A DNA stretch of 64,000 bases from Russula earlei. Lineage: Eukaryota > Basidiomycota > Agaricomycetes > Russulales > Russulaceae. Location of the stretch: NCBI GenBank assembly GCA_025769875.1, contig JAGFNK010000016.1, positions 186,001-250,000 of the forward strand, given 5' to 3'. Shown here in pieces: positions 54,197-64,000 of this stretch. The notes beneath the pieces were generated by a model. The model ran no database searches, was not told the DNA's origin, and saw only the letters and a program-made list of their open reading frames with translations. Every line of letters begins with the position of its first letter. Within the stretch, counting starts at the first letter, position 1. Position numbers and translations under genes: made by a program.

Positions 54197-55446
54197 CTCC
54201 CCCTTGCTAACTGCATTGGTAGATGCTGTGAGCATTTTCCCATGTTCAGGGGTAGAACGTTAGTCCTAACTGCTCCCTGAATTTGAGGAACTTGATGCAA
54301 CCAAGGTTCTTGGTGAACATGTTGGCAGGGTTATTAGCCCCTTCAATAAAGAATAGCTCCACCTGTTTATTTTGTATGACTTTGCAAATGAAGTGATAGT
54401 GCAAATCAATGTGTTTGATGCACTTCTTTTGTACAGGGTTGGAGGCTAAGAATATTGAGCCTTGATTACCACCAAACAATGGGATAGGAGCAAGATTGAT
54501 GCCAAGTTCTGTTAGTAATGACTTAATCCAAACTAACCATCTGCTCATGTCAGAGAGCAACATGTACTCAGCTTTAGTGGAAGAGAGTGCGACTGTTTTC
54601 TGCGCTCATGAGTTCCATGAAAATATTGCTCCAGCCAGGTTCACCATATAGCCTGTTGTGGACTTCCGATTAGTCGGATCAGAAGCCCAGTCAGAGTCAG
54701 CATATGCCATTAGGCTGCCATTTGATGGTCCATCATAGACCAAGGCATAATTGGCAGTTCCCAAGTGGTATTGGCAAATATAGAATGCTCAATTTAAATG
54801 ATCCTCTGAAGGATTGGCAGCATGTTGCAACAACTTAGTGACCACAAAGGCTATGTCTGGGTGCATTCCAAGCATTATGTATAGGAGTGATCCTATAACT
54901 TGCTGGAATTTTGACTGCAAGGCTGGGTCAGCAGCAGAAGTGTTGGGGGAGGGGTGATAGCCCTCTGGTAGCAGAGTAGGAGCAGGATTTGCATTAAGAA
55001 AGTTGAAACACTGCAGCACTTTCTTTAGATATTCAGTCTGGTCCAGATGTATCTGGCTGGACTTGTGATGAATGTGCATGCATAGAAATTCTTGGGCATT
55101 GCCCAGATCTCAACATTCCTAGAGCTTCATAAAGTGCTCCTTTGTTTTATTGATTTGTTTTTTGTCTGCTCCAAAGAAGAGCACATCATCAACATAGACA
55201 ATGGCTATTAGACTCTTGTCTTTACTAACAAAGAGCCCAGAGTCAGACATAAGGCAAATAAGACTAAGCAAGACCATAGACTTGTCAAGGGCTTTCCACC
55301 ATGCAAGTGCCACTTGTTTAAGTCCATATATTGCATGTTTTAGGCACATGACTTTCTGCTCTTGGCCTTTTATTTTGAAGCCTTCAGGTTGCTCCATATA
55401 GAGCTCTTCATCAAGCTCTCCATAGAGAAAGGCAGTCTTGACATCT
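54197..55446 (-). pseudogene. Copia D reverse transcriptase and RNase H remnant
   Basis: From the right: DVKTAFLYGELDEELYMEQP (55446 down), KHAIYGLKQVALAWWKALDK, the intact RT box IAIVYVDDVLFFGADK (~55200), KVLQCFNFLNANPAPTLLPE, then RNase H with AYADSDWASDPTNRKSTTGY, VALSSTKAEYMLLSDMSRWL and NNPANMFTKNLG. Small frameshifts and a stop or two (near 55105 and 54605) break it. The 5' two thirds are cut off at 55446 by the Gypsy E LTR. Confidence 0.87.
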
Positions 55447-55924
55447 TGTCACAGGTACCAAGACTTTGGATTGGACTGGCAACCGGGCTAGCCTACCCGG
55501 ACTTGACTCGTGTTTACCTCATGACTGATGACTCATTTCATAAACTCATGCTTACCACTAGGTTCCAGAATGTTCCTGTCTCGATCACCTCACCGTTCCC
55601 TTAAGGACACCATTTGATATAGTGTCTTTTACTGTATATAAACCTGTCAGTTGATGAGGACAAGCCCTAAGCTAGTTCTCTGGTGAAATATCACTGGATC
55701 TTGCTTCAGACTTGTAGGCTTGCAAATTAATCAAGCAAACGTCTCAGAAGCTCTCTCATCTCTCTAAGTCTTTGAACATGAAGACTTCTCAGTTGTCTTT
55801 CTCCTCTGCAGTACACAATTGCCTTGGCATTGTTGTCACCAAGTTCCCTGAATCTTGCAAGAACTTATCATTCTCACTCGACTCTGTGTGCATGTCTTGC
55901 ATGTGAATGGATTTGTCAGTGACA
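55447..55924 (+). repeat. 5' LTR of Gypsy E (3' boundary approximate)
   Basis: Begins TGTCACAGGTACC exactly where the Copia D RT is broken. A TATATAAACC promoter-like box lies at ~55636. The inverted end GTGACA occurs at 55919-55924 and again at 55938-55943, so the LTR ends at one of these. The plus orientation agrees with the gag that follows. Confidence 0.65.
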
Positions 55925-56002
55925 CCACCCCCAGTCGGTGACATTAGAACAAGCTTACCTCTTTGAACCCTTGACCCTGAACCACACACTCACAAGAATA
56001 TA

Positions 56003-58825
56003 TTGATTTCTTCAAGTATGACTACAGCTCGAGACTGGAAGTACAAAGGGCTCAGTGTCCCAACCATAGAAGGACTGGCAGCCCTCAAATGCCCTTTCGC
56101 ATTGTTTCCTGATCAGGAGAAGAGTGTCCCCAGCATGACCATGTTTGACGATGGTGTCAAATTCTTCACAGTACACATGGATGGCATACCGTGGACGGGC
56201 TATTATGTCACCTGGAAGCGTGCCAAAGTAGCCCTAGGCCATCTTTATGGCCTGTGGTTCAAAATTGTGAGATGAGAAGATACCTGGCGTCAAGACTCAC
56301 TGTTGAACAATCCAGTTCAAGAGCGAGGAATGAGCTCGAAGACGAGTCAATAAACATCTAGGACAGTGTGGGCAAGGAAGAAGAGTCCAAAGAAGTAACA
56401 GGTACCAGAGAGGGACTGTTACTGGTAGAGACAAGCAGTTACTGCAGAGATGAGGCCAGAGTGACACAAGGGGATGGTCCTAAAGGAGTATCCCAGGGAT
56501 AGAGAGTGCCATAAACAAATGGACAGTCTGAAGACTGTCCGCTACTTTATTGAGCACTTATATACTACAAGAGAACTGCTAAATAGGGAACAAGTCATAA
56601 CCTTATTATCAAGCACAATTGATGGATGAGTAAGAAGTCAGGGTATGCTTACTGAGCATGCTCAGTCATGCTCAGTAAGCTGCTGAGTAAGAAGGCTCTT
56701 GTTGATGAGTAAGAGCCATTACTGTCCACATGTCCACTGCCACAGTACACATGTAAAGCACCTGATTCATTTCCTGTTAGTTAGTTTAGGGCCAGTCATT
56801 TGGGGACTTGTAGTTTGGTTCAGGGAATAGAGTTGCTTATAAGGTCCCTTATATAGTTCTATTAGGGTCATTAGAGTCGACCCTAATACTTATATTAAGG
56901 TCCTTAGTATTGCTCTATAGTTTTGTTCTATGGTTATTAGAGTTAGTCTAATAACAAGTTGTAGGGCTGTTAGTGTCTTGTTAGTGCCTCTTGTAGAGCA
57001 CTTAGAGTTGCCATAGAGGGTCCTTAGAGAGGCTATAATACTGTCCTTTAGTGCTAAAAGGGTTGCCACTAAGTGGGGCTTGCTGTATGTCAATTGTGCT
57101 GAGAATCACTCGCACAACAATTCGTGCGCGATATTGTGGACACCTCTACTCACCCCTTCTGTCCATGTGAACAGGGTGACACCATAGAGGCTGGGTTTCC
57201 TCCTAATAAGGAAGGGTCCTTCAAGGGCCCTCTCTGGGGAAATGGTTCATGACACCTGGGAAGCAATGCATGTCGCTCGCTCAGCCTTCAGACTTGCACA
57301 AAGCCCCCTCAGAGGTATTAACATCACACAGCTGACTAACTCAGGAGAACTCATCCCAAGTTCAAAAGCCCCAAGCCGCGCCCCAACACCTGGACCCACT
57401 CTGCCCCACTGACGCTCCGATGGAGCTCGAACCCATGATGACAACAAATATCTTTGTTGCTTGCCACCAACCCTGAATCGACTCAACAACAACCTGCATT
57501 GTCCAGAATGGCACAAGCACCCACTCACACTTCATTCGCCAGACTTGGAGGACACGGATATAGACCACTGAGCCCCAACCCCAACCCCAACAACTATGAC
57601 ATGCACACCAACCATGATCGCAATGTGCAAGGCAACCGACAACGGAAAACTTGAAGGAATCCCCCCAGATTTTGTCAACGGTGACCTGCACCCACATGCA
57701 CACGTTTTGGTCACATTTAATAGGTTTATGTCTATGAACCATGACAGTAAGATTGCCAGGGACCTTATCAAGAAATGTGCATATTTCCTTTCACTGATGA
57801 AAGGGCCCAAAGTCGAAGGATGGCTCAAGGCCATGGACCAGTGGCTTGAGGATGTGCAAGATGACCCAACCAAACGTCCCACTTGGACTCACTGGGTGGG
57901 AAGCGATGCAGCAACAGTTTTCACCATGGGTTTTACCAACTATGTGAATGCAAGAAGGCTCAAGATCAACTTAAGGAGTTAAAAATGAAAGATGGCCTCC
58001 TCAACAACTACATCTCTGAGTTTCAATTACTAGTGAGATGTGCCAGATTTGATGTCAACGAACCCAAGTAAATGCACCTCTTCATGTGGGGCCTTCCTAG
58101 GAGCCTGGTCGAATCTTGTCTCAACCCAAAGACCTGACATCATTTTCAAGACTGGGTCACAGCTGCCCAAAAGCCCACCAGGTTTGGATGTGCAAATGCG
58201 CCATCCTCTCCGACCACTTGAGCACACACACCTGCAACTTTAATCAACCCCAAACAATAGGCCTTGGGGACAACTCACAAACTCAAACTGGGCCAACCAT
58301 GGGAATAACCAGAACAATGCCATGCTGTGTGTCCACACCTCCCACCCTCGCGACCAAAATGCCATGGACACCAGCGCAGGTGCTGCATGCAAGGGCGGTC
58401 ACTGAAGCCGAGAAACCAAAAACACTGTGAAGAAGGGAGGTGTTTCCACTGCTCTATTTGAGGACATTTAGCTCACAACTGCCCCATGAAACCGAAATGC
58501 AAAGCGACTATGTGCACACACTGCCAAGGTCACTACCACCATGTCCAAATCCTCCATTGTGGAGGTTATCAAAGAAGATGCCATCATCAAACTGGCGAAA
58601 GATGGCGAAGGTGCTCTCTGTACAAGACAGAGAAGCCTTTATCAGGCCTTAATGGGAGATGAAGAAGATGAAGAAGAAGGATTTTCAGATGCTTGAGCAT
58701 GACAGCAGGTCACTTGAGCTTTAAATATTGATCCAATGTACAAGTCCTCGGAGAAAATCAATATCAGTGATGACTACTATTTACATTGGACCGAATAAAG
58801 CCGAAAAGAAAGCCCTAATAGACAG
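56003..58825 (+). pseudogene. Gypsy E gag to start of protease
   Basis: An N-terminal block MTTARDWKYKGLSVPTIEGL (near 56018) runs to GYYVTWKRAKVALGHLYGLW (56255), then is split by the solo LTR 56288-57254. The gag core follows: DLIKKCAYFLSLMKGPKVEG, QWLEDVQDDPTKRPTW (57750-57900) and NNYISEFQLLVRCARFDVNE (~58000). A zinc knuckle CFHCSI-GHLAHNC carries a stop within it (~58440-58480). The protease begins TIYIGPNKAEKKALIDS (58770-58825) and is cut at the catalytic DSG by foldback 2. Multiple stops and frameshifts. Dead. Confidence 0.8.
56288..57254 (-). mobile_element. Solo LTR, family A
   Basis: 967 bp, first base mutated (CGTCAAGACTC instead of TGTCAAGACTC), ending ATGGTTCATGACA; 5-bp duplication CCTGG (56283-56287 and 57255-57259). 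Highly similar to 6217-7170 and, inverted, to 51280-52243. It interrupts the Gypsy E gag. Confidence 0.93.
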
Positions 58826-61800
58826 TGACATGAGTGCAAAACTTTGAACTGCCATATCTCAACTGTTTCTGAACCGATTGACTTGAAACTTCGACAGTGG
58901 GATCCCATGTACTGTATCTAGGTGCAGCCCAAGAGTTGGGGTCTGATTCTTGTTTTTGAAGTTTTGGTTTTTGGGTGTGATCTGAGTTCGAAATTTCGAT
59001 CTGCCATATCTCAACCATTTCTCAATAGATTGCCTTGAAATGGACAGTGGGACCTTATATACTGTATCTAGGTGCAGCGAAAATATGGGAGCCTAATATT
59101 CAGTTTTTGAAGTTTCAATTTTTGGGTGCCGAGCTGCGTGCGAAATTTCGTACTGCCATGTCTCAACCATTTCTCAATGGATTGTCTTGAAACTTGGACA
59201 GTGGAACCTCATGCACTGTAGCTAGATGTTTCATCACCTTCGTTGGATGTTTCACGTTTTGGGGTGCCAGCCCAAGCATGATAATATTACATTATCCCTA
59301 CAGCTGAATCCATCCATGATATGATATTGACCTATTACAACTGTACCACATGAGAAGGGCACACTTAGTTCATGGGGCTGGACAAGGATTGAGGGAAGAG
59401 TGAAAGAGACAAATTGAAATGACGATGTGAGGCATGCGTTGAGGCAGCAATAGGCATCGGCATGGGTACATGGGCGTGTAGCTTCTTCAGTGAGTCTTCG
59501 CCTCGCGTGCGCGTGGTCACATTGTCGCCAAAGGGGGGGTGTGCACATTCTGAGGTGTTGCCATGCGTTGGAACGCGGCACAGTGCGGGGGAAGCAGGAG
59601 GGAGGAGTGTGCTTGCGTTGTGTGTCAAATGTGGTCATCGCGACGTGGTGTTGCCAGGCATCGGCCATGTTGCTGATATTGGTGCTGCTGCTGTTTGTTG
59701 TTTGTTGTTGTTGTTTGTTGATCCTGGTGCTGCTGTCATGGCAGAGGCTGGAGCGTGGTCATTGAGGCAATGGGGTGGTGAGAGGCAAGGGCGTAGGCGA
59801 TGGTGTTATGGAAAGGCGTGAGCGTCTGAGGGGGTGAATTGCGTGTTGCTCGTGCTGTTCATCATATGGGTGCAGTGACGAGGTCTTTGCCACTGCAGGG
59901 TGATGGCAGTGCTCGTGGGTGAGGTTGTACGTATGGATGGGGATGCGGTGGAAGGGGAGGAGTGGTGCGGCGTGGTGCTTGCATCGGCAACTTCTCCTGT
60001 GGTGACATCGTGGTGGCGGCTGGTGATCTTTCTGTGGGGCGGCGTCGAGGTAATGATGGGCAGATGCTGGACGTGCGGGAACCGCTAGGGACAGGGAGCA
60101 GGGCGATGTGAAGGCGTGACATTTTGGCAACCATACCCTGTTACGGGGCAGGGTGGGGAACGCGGCGGCATGGGTTTTGCCTGGAGTCGCATAGAAGCGC
60201 GCTGTGTGCGCGCATACGTTGGGCAGCAGAGAGGTGATGTCGTGCCGGGGGGAGCGGGTAAACGTGCATGCACCGAGGGGGTCCAGGGTGATCCATTCGT
60301 CGTGAAGGGAAGTAGGATGTTCACATCCTCAGAAAGTGCCGAAGAGTGTCCTGCCGGTGAGAAGGGACGAGCTATAAGAAAAGCACCAGGAGACCTATGT
60401 AGGAATAAGTCGGATCGCTTGTCTCTCTCTTGTTTTCCTATCTGTAGTCTCGTATTCGCAATCGTGGTTCCGGATTTTTGCTTGTGCATGCTAGCACTTG
60501 GAGTGCTTACTCGCACATTCTCACGCTATTTGAATCTACGTATTGCTTATCCAAGTGGTGGTGACATCGTGCACGTACCTTTGGCTGATCCCACCCCCAG
60601 TCCGTATCACCCAGGTCTCTCCTGGAGGCAACCGCAACAGAAGCAGGATGATTTGTATCAAATGACTGGCAAATCCTGGGAGACCTTTGAAGAGACAGGT
60701 CTACTTCTTGCATCCTCAACATCGGAGTCCAAGGCACCTCTGGCGACGTCGCTGTGGACATGTCGCACTCGTCCCTTCTCACCGGCAGGACACTCTTCGG
60801 CACTTTCTGAGGATGTGAACATCCTACTTCCCTTCACGAACGAATGGATCACACCCCCTGGACCCCCTCGGTGAATGTCGACTGTTTACCCGCTTCTCCC
60901 GCCTGGCACGACATCACCTCTCTGCTGCCCAATGTATGCGCGCACACAGCTCGCGCTTCTATGCGACTCCAGGCAAAACCCATGCCGACCACGTTCCCCA
61001 CCCTGCCCCATAACAGCGGGTACGGTTGCCAAAATGTCACGCCTTCACATCGCCTGCTCCCGTTGTCCCTGCGGTTTCCCGCACAGTCCAGCATCGCCCA
61101 TCATTCACCTCGACGCCGCCCCACAGAAAGATCACCAGCCGCCACCACGATGTCACCACAGGAGAAGTTGCCGATGCAAGCACCACGCCGCAACCACTCC
61201 TCCCCTTCCACCGCATCCCCATCCATACGTACAACCTCACCCACGAGCACTGCCATCACCTGCAGTGGCAAAGACCTCGTCACTGCCCCATATGATGACA
61301 GCACGAGCAACACGCAAGTCACCCCCTCAGACGCTCACGCCTTTCCATAACACCATCGCCTACGCCCTTGCCTCTCACCACCCCATTGCCTCAAATGACC
61401 ACGCCTCAGCCTCTGCCATGACAGCAGCACCAGGATCACAACAACAACAACAACAACAACACAGCAGCAGCACCAATATCAGCAACATGGCCGATGCCTG
61501 GCAACACCACGTCGCGATGACACATTTGACACACAACGCAAGCACACTCCTCCCTCCTGCTTCCCCACACTGTGCCTGCGTTCCAACGCATGGCAACACC
61601 TCAGAATGTGCACACCCCCCTTTGCGACAATGTGACCACGCGCACGCGAGGCCGAAGACTCACTGAAGAAGCTACACGCACATGTACCCATGCCGATGCC
61701 TATTGCTGCCTCAACGCATGCCTCACATCGTCATTTCAATTTTGTCTCTTTCACTCTTCCCTCAGTCCTTGTCCAGCCCCATGAACTTAAGTGTGCCCTT

Positions 61801-62326
61801 CTCATGTGGTACAGTTGTAATAGTCATATCATATCATGGATGGATTCAGCTGTAGGGATAATGTAATATTATCATGCTTGGGGTTGGCACCCCAAAACGT
61901 GAACATCCAACGAGTGAAACATCTAGCTACAGTGCATGAGGTTCCACTGTCCAAGTTTCAAGACAATCCATTGAGAAATGGTTGAGACATGGCAGTACGA
62001 AATTTCGCACGCAGCTCGGCACCCAAAAATTGAAACTTCAAAAACTGAATATTAGGCTCCCATATTTTCGCTGCACCTAGATACAGTATATAAGGTCCCA
62101 CTGTCCACGTTTCAAGGCAATCTATTGAGAAATGGTTGAGATATGGCAGATCGAAATTTCGAAACTCAGATCACACCCAAAAACCAAAACTTCAAAAACA
62201 AAGAATCAGACCCCAACTCTTGGGCTGCACCTAGATACAGTACATGGGATCCCACTGTCGAAGTTTCAAGTCAATCGGTTCAGAAACAGTTGAGATATGG
62301 CAGTTCAAAGTTTTGCACTCATGTCA
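58826..62326. mobile_element. Foldback element 2: ~1.5-kb inverted arms
   Basis: The left arm (58826-~60365) matches the reverse complement of the right arm (~60765-62326), from TGACATGAGTGC at the outer end to CTGCCGGTGAGAAGGGACG at the inner end; the loop is ~400 bp of unmatched sequence. The outer ~430 bp of each arm is made of ~150-bp tandem units; a fourth unit continues on the right to ~62470, so the true right end may lie there. Inner arm DNA is CA/GT-rich with GTT/CAA repeats (59695-59720 and 61440-61462). No transposase. It lies inside the Gypsy E protease. No target duplication could be fixed. Confidence 0.85.
58845..59275. repeat. ~150-bp tandem units, left arm of foldback 2
   Basis: CTGCCATATCTCAAC-type starts occur at ~58850, ~59003 and ~59152. 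Each unit contains TTGAAAC, CAGTGGGA, TACTGTATCTAGGTGCAGC and GAAGTTT blocks. Confidence 0.88.
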
Positions 62327-62470
62327 CCACCCGAAAATCGACATTTCAAGAACTAAATATTAGGCTCCCATATTTTAGCTGCACCTAGATACAACATATA
62401 AGGTTCTACTGTCAAAGTTTCAAGGCAATCTGTTGAGAAACTGTTGAGATATAGCAGTTTTATTTTCACA
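61935..62470. repeat. ~150-bp tandem units, right arm of foldback 2 and beyond
   Basis: The inverted counterpart GTTGAGAYATGGCAG occurs at ~61981, ~62135, ~62291 and, more diverged, ~62445. The right side therefore has one more unit than the left. Confidence 0.85.
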
Positions 62471-62758
62471 CTTGAAATGACATCCAAAAATGGCAAGTGC
62501 AAGGTCACGTGAAAACGACAGTAATGTGCTTTGTGGTTTACCAACACCCTACCAGGGAAATAAGTGACTTTGCCATCTCCCCTGCAGAATTTGAAAAATA
62601 TCTGTGGAACACTTGAGTAGTCCTAACACAAAGCAACATCACTGAAGAATACTCTCAAATCCATCTAAGAAAACACCAAGGAAGACCAGACACTATTCAA
62701 CTAAAACCAGCCTACACCATAGCATATCCCTGGAATAACAGTCATTGGACAATAACCA
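62471..62758. other. Leader region of Gypsy F
   Basis: About 290 bp between the last foldback unit and the next gag. No LTR end was found, so the 5' LTR of Gypsy F may be missing. Confidence 0.35.
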
Positions 62759-64000
62759 TTGTCTAAACCTATGAGCACTAGGAGGAATCTTACCTCAGAA
62801 GATGAAGATCATGTCCCACTTGTATTCAAAAGCCTAAGCTATGACACCCAAGACCACCATTACCAAGGAAAGTTTGCTGGAGTATTTATCATCAATCATA
62901 AAAATCTTGCAGAACCTTGGATATACAAAGACAATAATGACAAAGTCACCATTGCACAAATTAAAACAGGACTCACAGGAGCAGAAAGCATTCAAGACTT
63001 TAACCCATTAGACCTCACAGGGAACTTTCAAGGAAAACAAGTCAAGTGGAGTCATTCTAGAAAATGTTGGATTTACTACAACAACAGAGAAGTCAATTTC
63101 ACTGCCAGAGAAGAACAAGAAGTCAGTACTATCCTAGGCACTGCACCAAGCATCTGAAGCACTACTCCAGGACCTTCTACCCAACAAAATACTCAACAAC
63201 CAACCCCTCATACAATTAGCAGTGCACCACAAGCAGTTGCTCAAGCGCACACCCCAACTAGGATCCAATTACAAGGTTCAGCCCCACCTATTGTTACCAC
63301 TGCAATGATCCAGAACCCCACAATGTGAAGCCATCCATGACTTGTAGGAACTGCCCCAGAACCCTTCGATGGAAAAGCTGACAATGCAGAAGCCTTTTGG
63401 GCAGCTTTGGCCAATTATTACTACATCAATGATGACTCCTTTACAGATGAAAGCAAGAAGGTTGCCACACACTAACACACTTTAAAGTAGGAACACCTGC
63501 CGGAGCATGGGCTAGAGAACAAACCACAAAAGCCATGGCATGAACAGTGGCAAACTAGGGATCATGGGATAACTTCAGGAAAGCTTTTGCCAATCACTTT
63601 ATCCCTGCAGAAGTGGAATTGGCCTCTGCCAACACCATGCACAGTTATTATCAACGAAAACTGCCATTTAATGAATGGAATCAGAAATGGTCACACCATG
63701 CCTTGTGAGTTACCACTGATGAAAGAACCAAGATGTACACATTCAGGAGAAACATTAATCCAGCCTTGCATCAGAAGATATTAGGGATAACACCAACACC
63801 AACTACACTTGCAGCCCTTGTCAAAGCAGCAAGAGAATTCAACAATCTCTTCCACCTGTACAATTCCACAGCCTTCCAAGGAGAACACTCTCAAGTATGC
63901 ACCAGAGGATTAAACACTCAAGGATCAGAAAACCTGCTGGAAATTAATCTGTATCAAGGAGAACCTAATGAATTCCCCTGGGAATCCAGAAGTGAAAGAA
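62759..64000 (+). pseudogene. Gypsy F gag, broken and running off the window
   Basis: Starts around MSTRRNLTSEDEDHVPLVFK (62771). Conserved gag blocks follow: YYNNREVNFTAREEQE (~63090), PEPFDGKADNAEAFWAALAN (~63360), VGTPAGAWAREQTTKAMA (~63490), FANHFIPAEVELASANTMHS (~63590), NEWNQKWSHHAL (~63680) and DERTKMYTFRRNINPALHQK (~63725). This is the capsid-like gag of a fungal Ty3/Gypsy element, different from Gypsy E. Stops near 63158, 63328, 63476, 63540 and 63707 make it non-functional. The zinc knuckle and pol would lie beyond 64000. Confidence 0.85.

Noticed and set aside
59462..61691. Many ORFs of 70-260 aa on both strands, rich in His/Cys/Pro
   Set aside because: They mirror each other across the two arms of foldback 2, with no motif.

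Overview
The window is nuclear DNA of a filamentous fungus, most likely a basidiomycete. The host genes are dense in 45-60 nt GT-AG introns. They include a three-domain peroxisomal FOX2, a cytochrome b5-acyl-CoA dehydrogenase fusion, a B-type cyclin, an XLF/Nej1-like repair factor and MIM1. The flanks hold Copia, Gypsy, hAT, pogo, Mutator-like and foldback elements. I cannot name the species.

Layout. (1) 1-29.25 kb is almost entirely nested transposons: a truncated hAT, a MULE, a Copia gag-protease remnant, a solo LTR, a pogo element broken by another solo LTR and by an hAT-type element carrying a fatty-acid dioxygenase fragment, and a complete but dead Copia (15263-29249, minus). That Copia has been entered by a solo LTR, a foldback element (itself entered by a 406-bp palindrome and a 3.3-kb hAT) and a 2.9-kb unknown element. 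Target-site duplications survive at nearly every level; removing the insertions leaves a normal Copia of about 4.77 kb. (2) 29.6-49.9 kb is a host-gene island: FOX2 (-), cyclin B (-), an FHA protein (-), XLF/Nej1 (+), a small Cys-rich gene (-), 3.9 kb of apparently gene-free sequence, MIM1 (+), b5-ACAD (-) and a zinc-finger/LysM protein (-). (3) 50-64 kb is transposon-rich again: a broken ORF of unknown type, several copies of one ~960-bp LTR family, a Copia RT/RNase H remnant, a Gypsy gag split by a solo LTR, a second large foldback element (~1.5-kb arms) that cuts the Gypsy protease, and the gag of another Gypsy running off the window.

How the genes relate. FOX2 and the b5-ACAD both end in Ala-Lys-Leu, a peroxisome-import signal, so the island encodes three of the four activities of a peroxisomal beta-oxidation spiral (dehydrogenase, hydratase, 3-hydroxyacyl-CoA dehydrogenase). 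The other genes serve unrelated housekeeping: mitosis (cyclin B), end joining (XLF), outer-membrane import (MIM1).

Exon models for FOX2 (26 exons, 905 aa), b5-ACAD (12 exons, 520 aa), XLF (7 exons, 486 aa), MIM1 (3 exons, 369 aa) and the LysM protein (2 exons, 226 aa) were worked out by hand from splice signals and reading frame; each sums to a whole number of codons. Family assignments are from recognised motifs, not from a database search.
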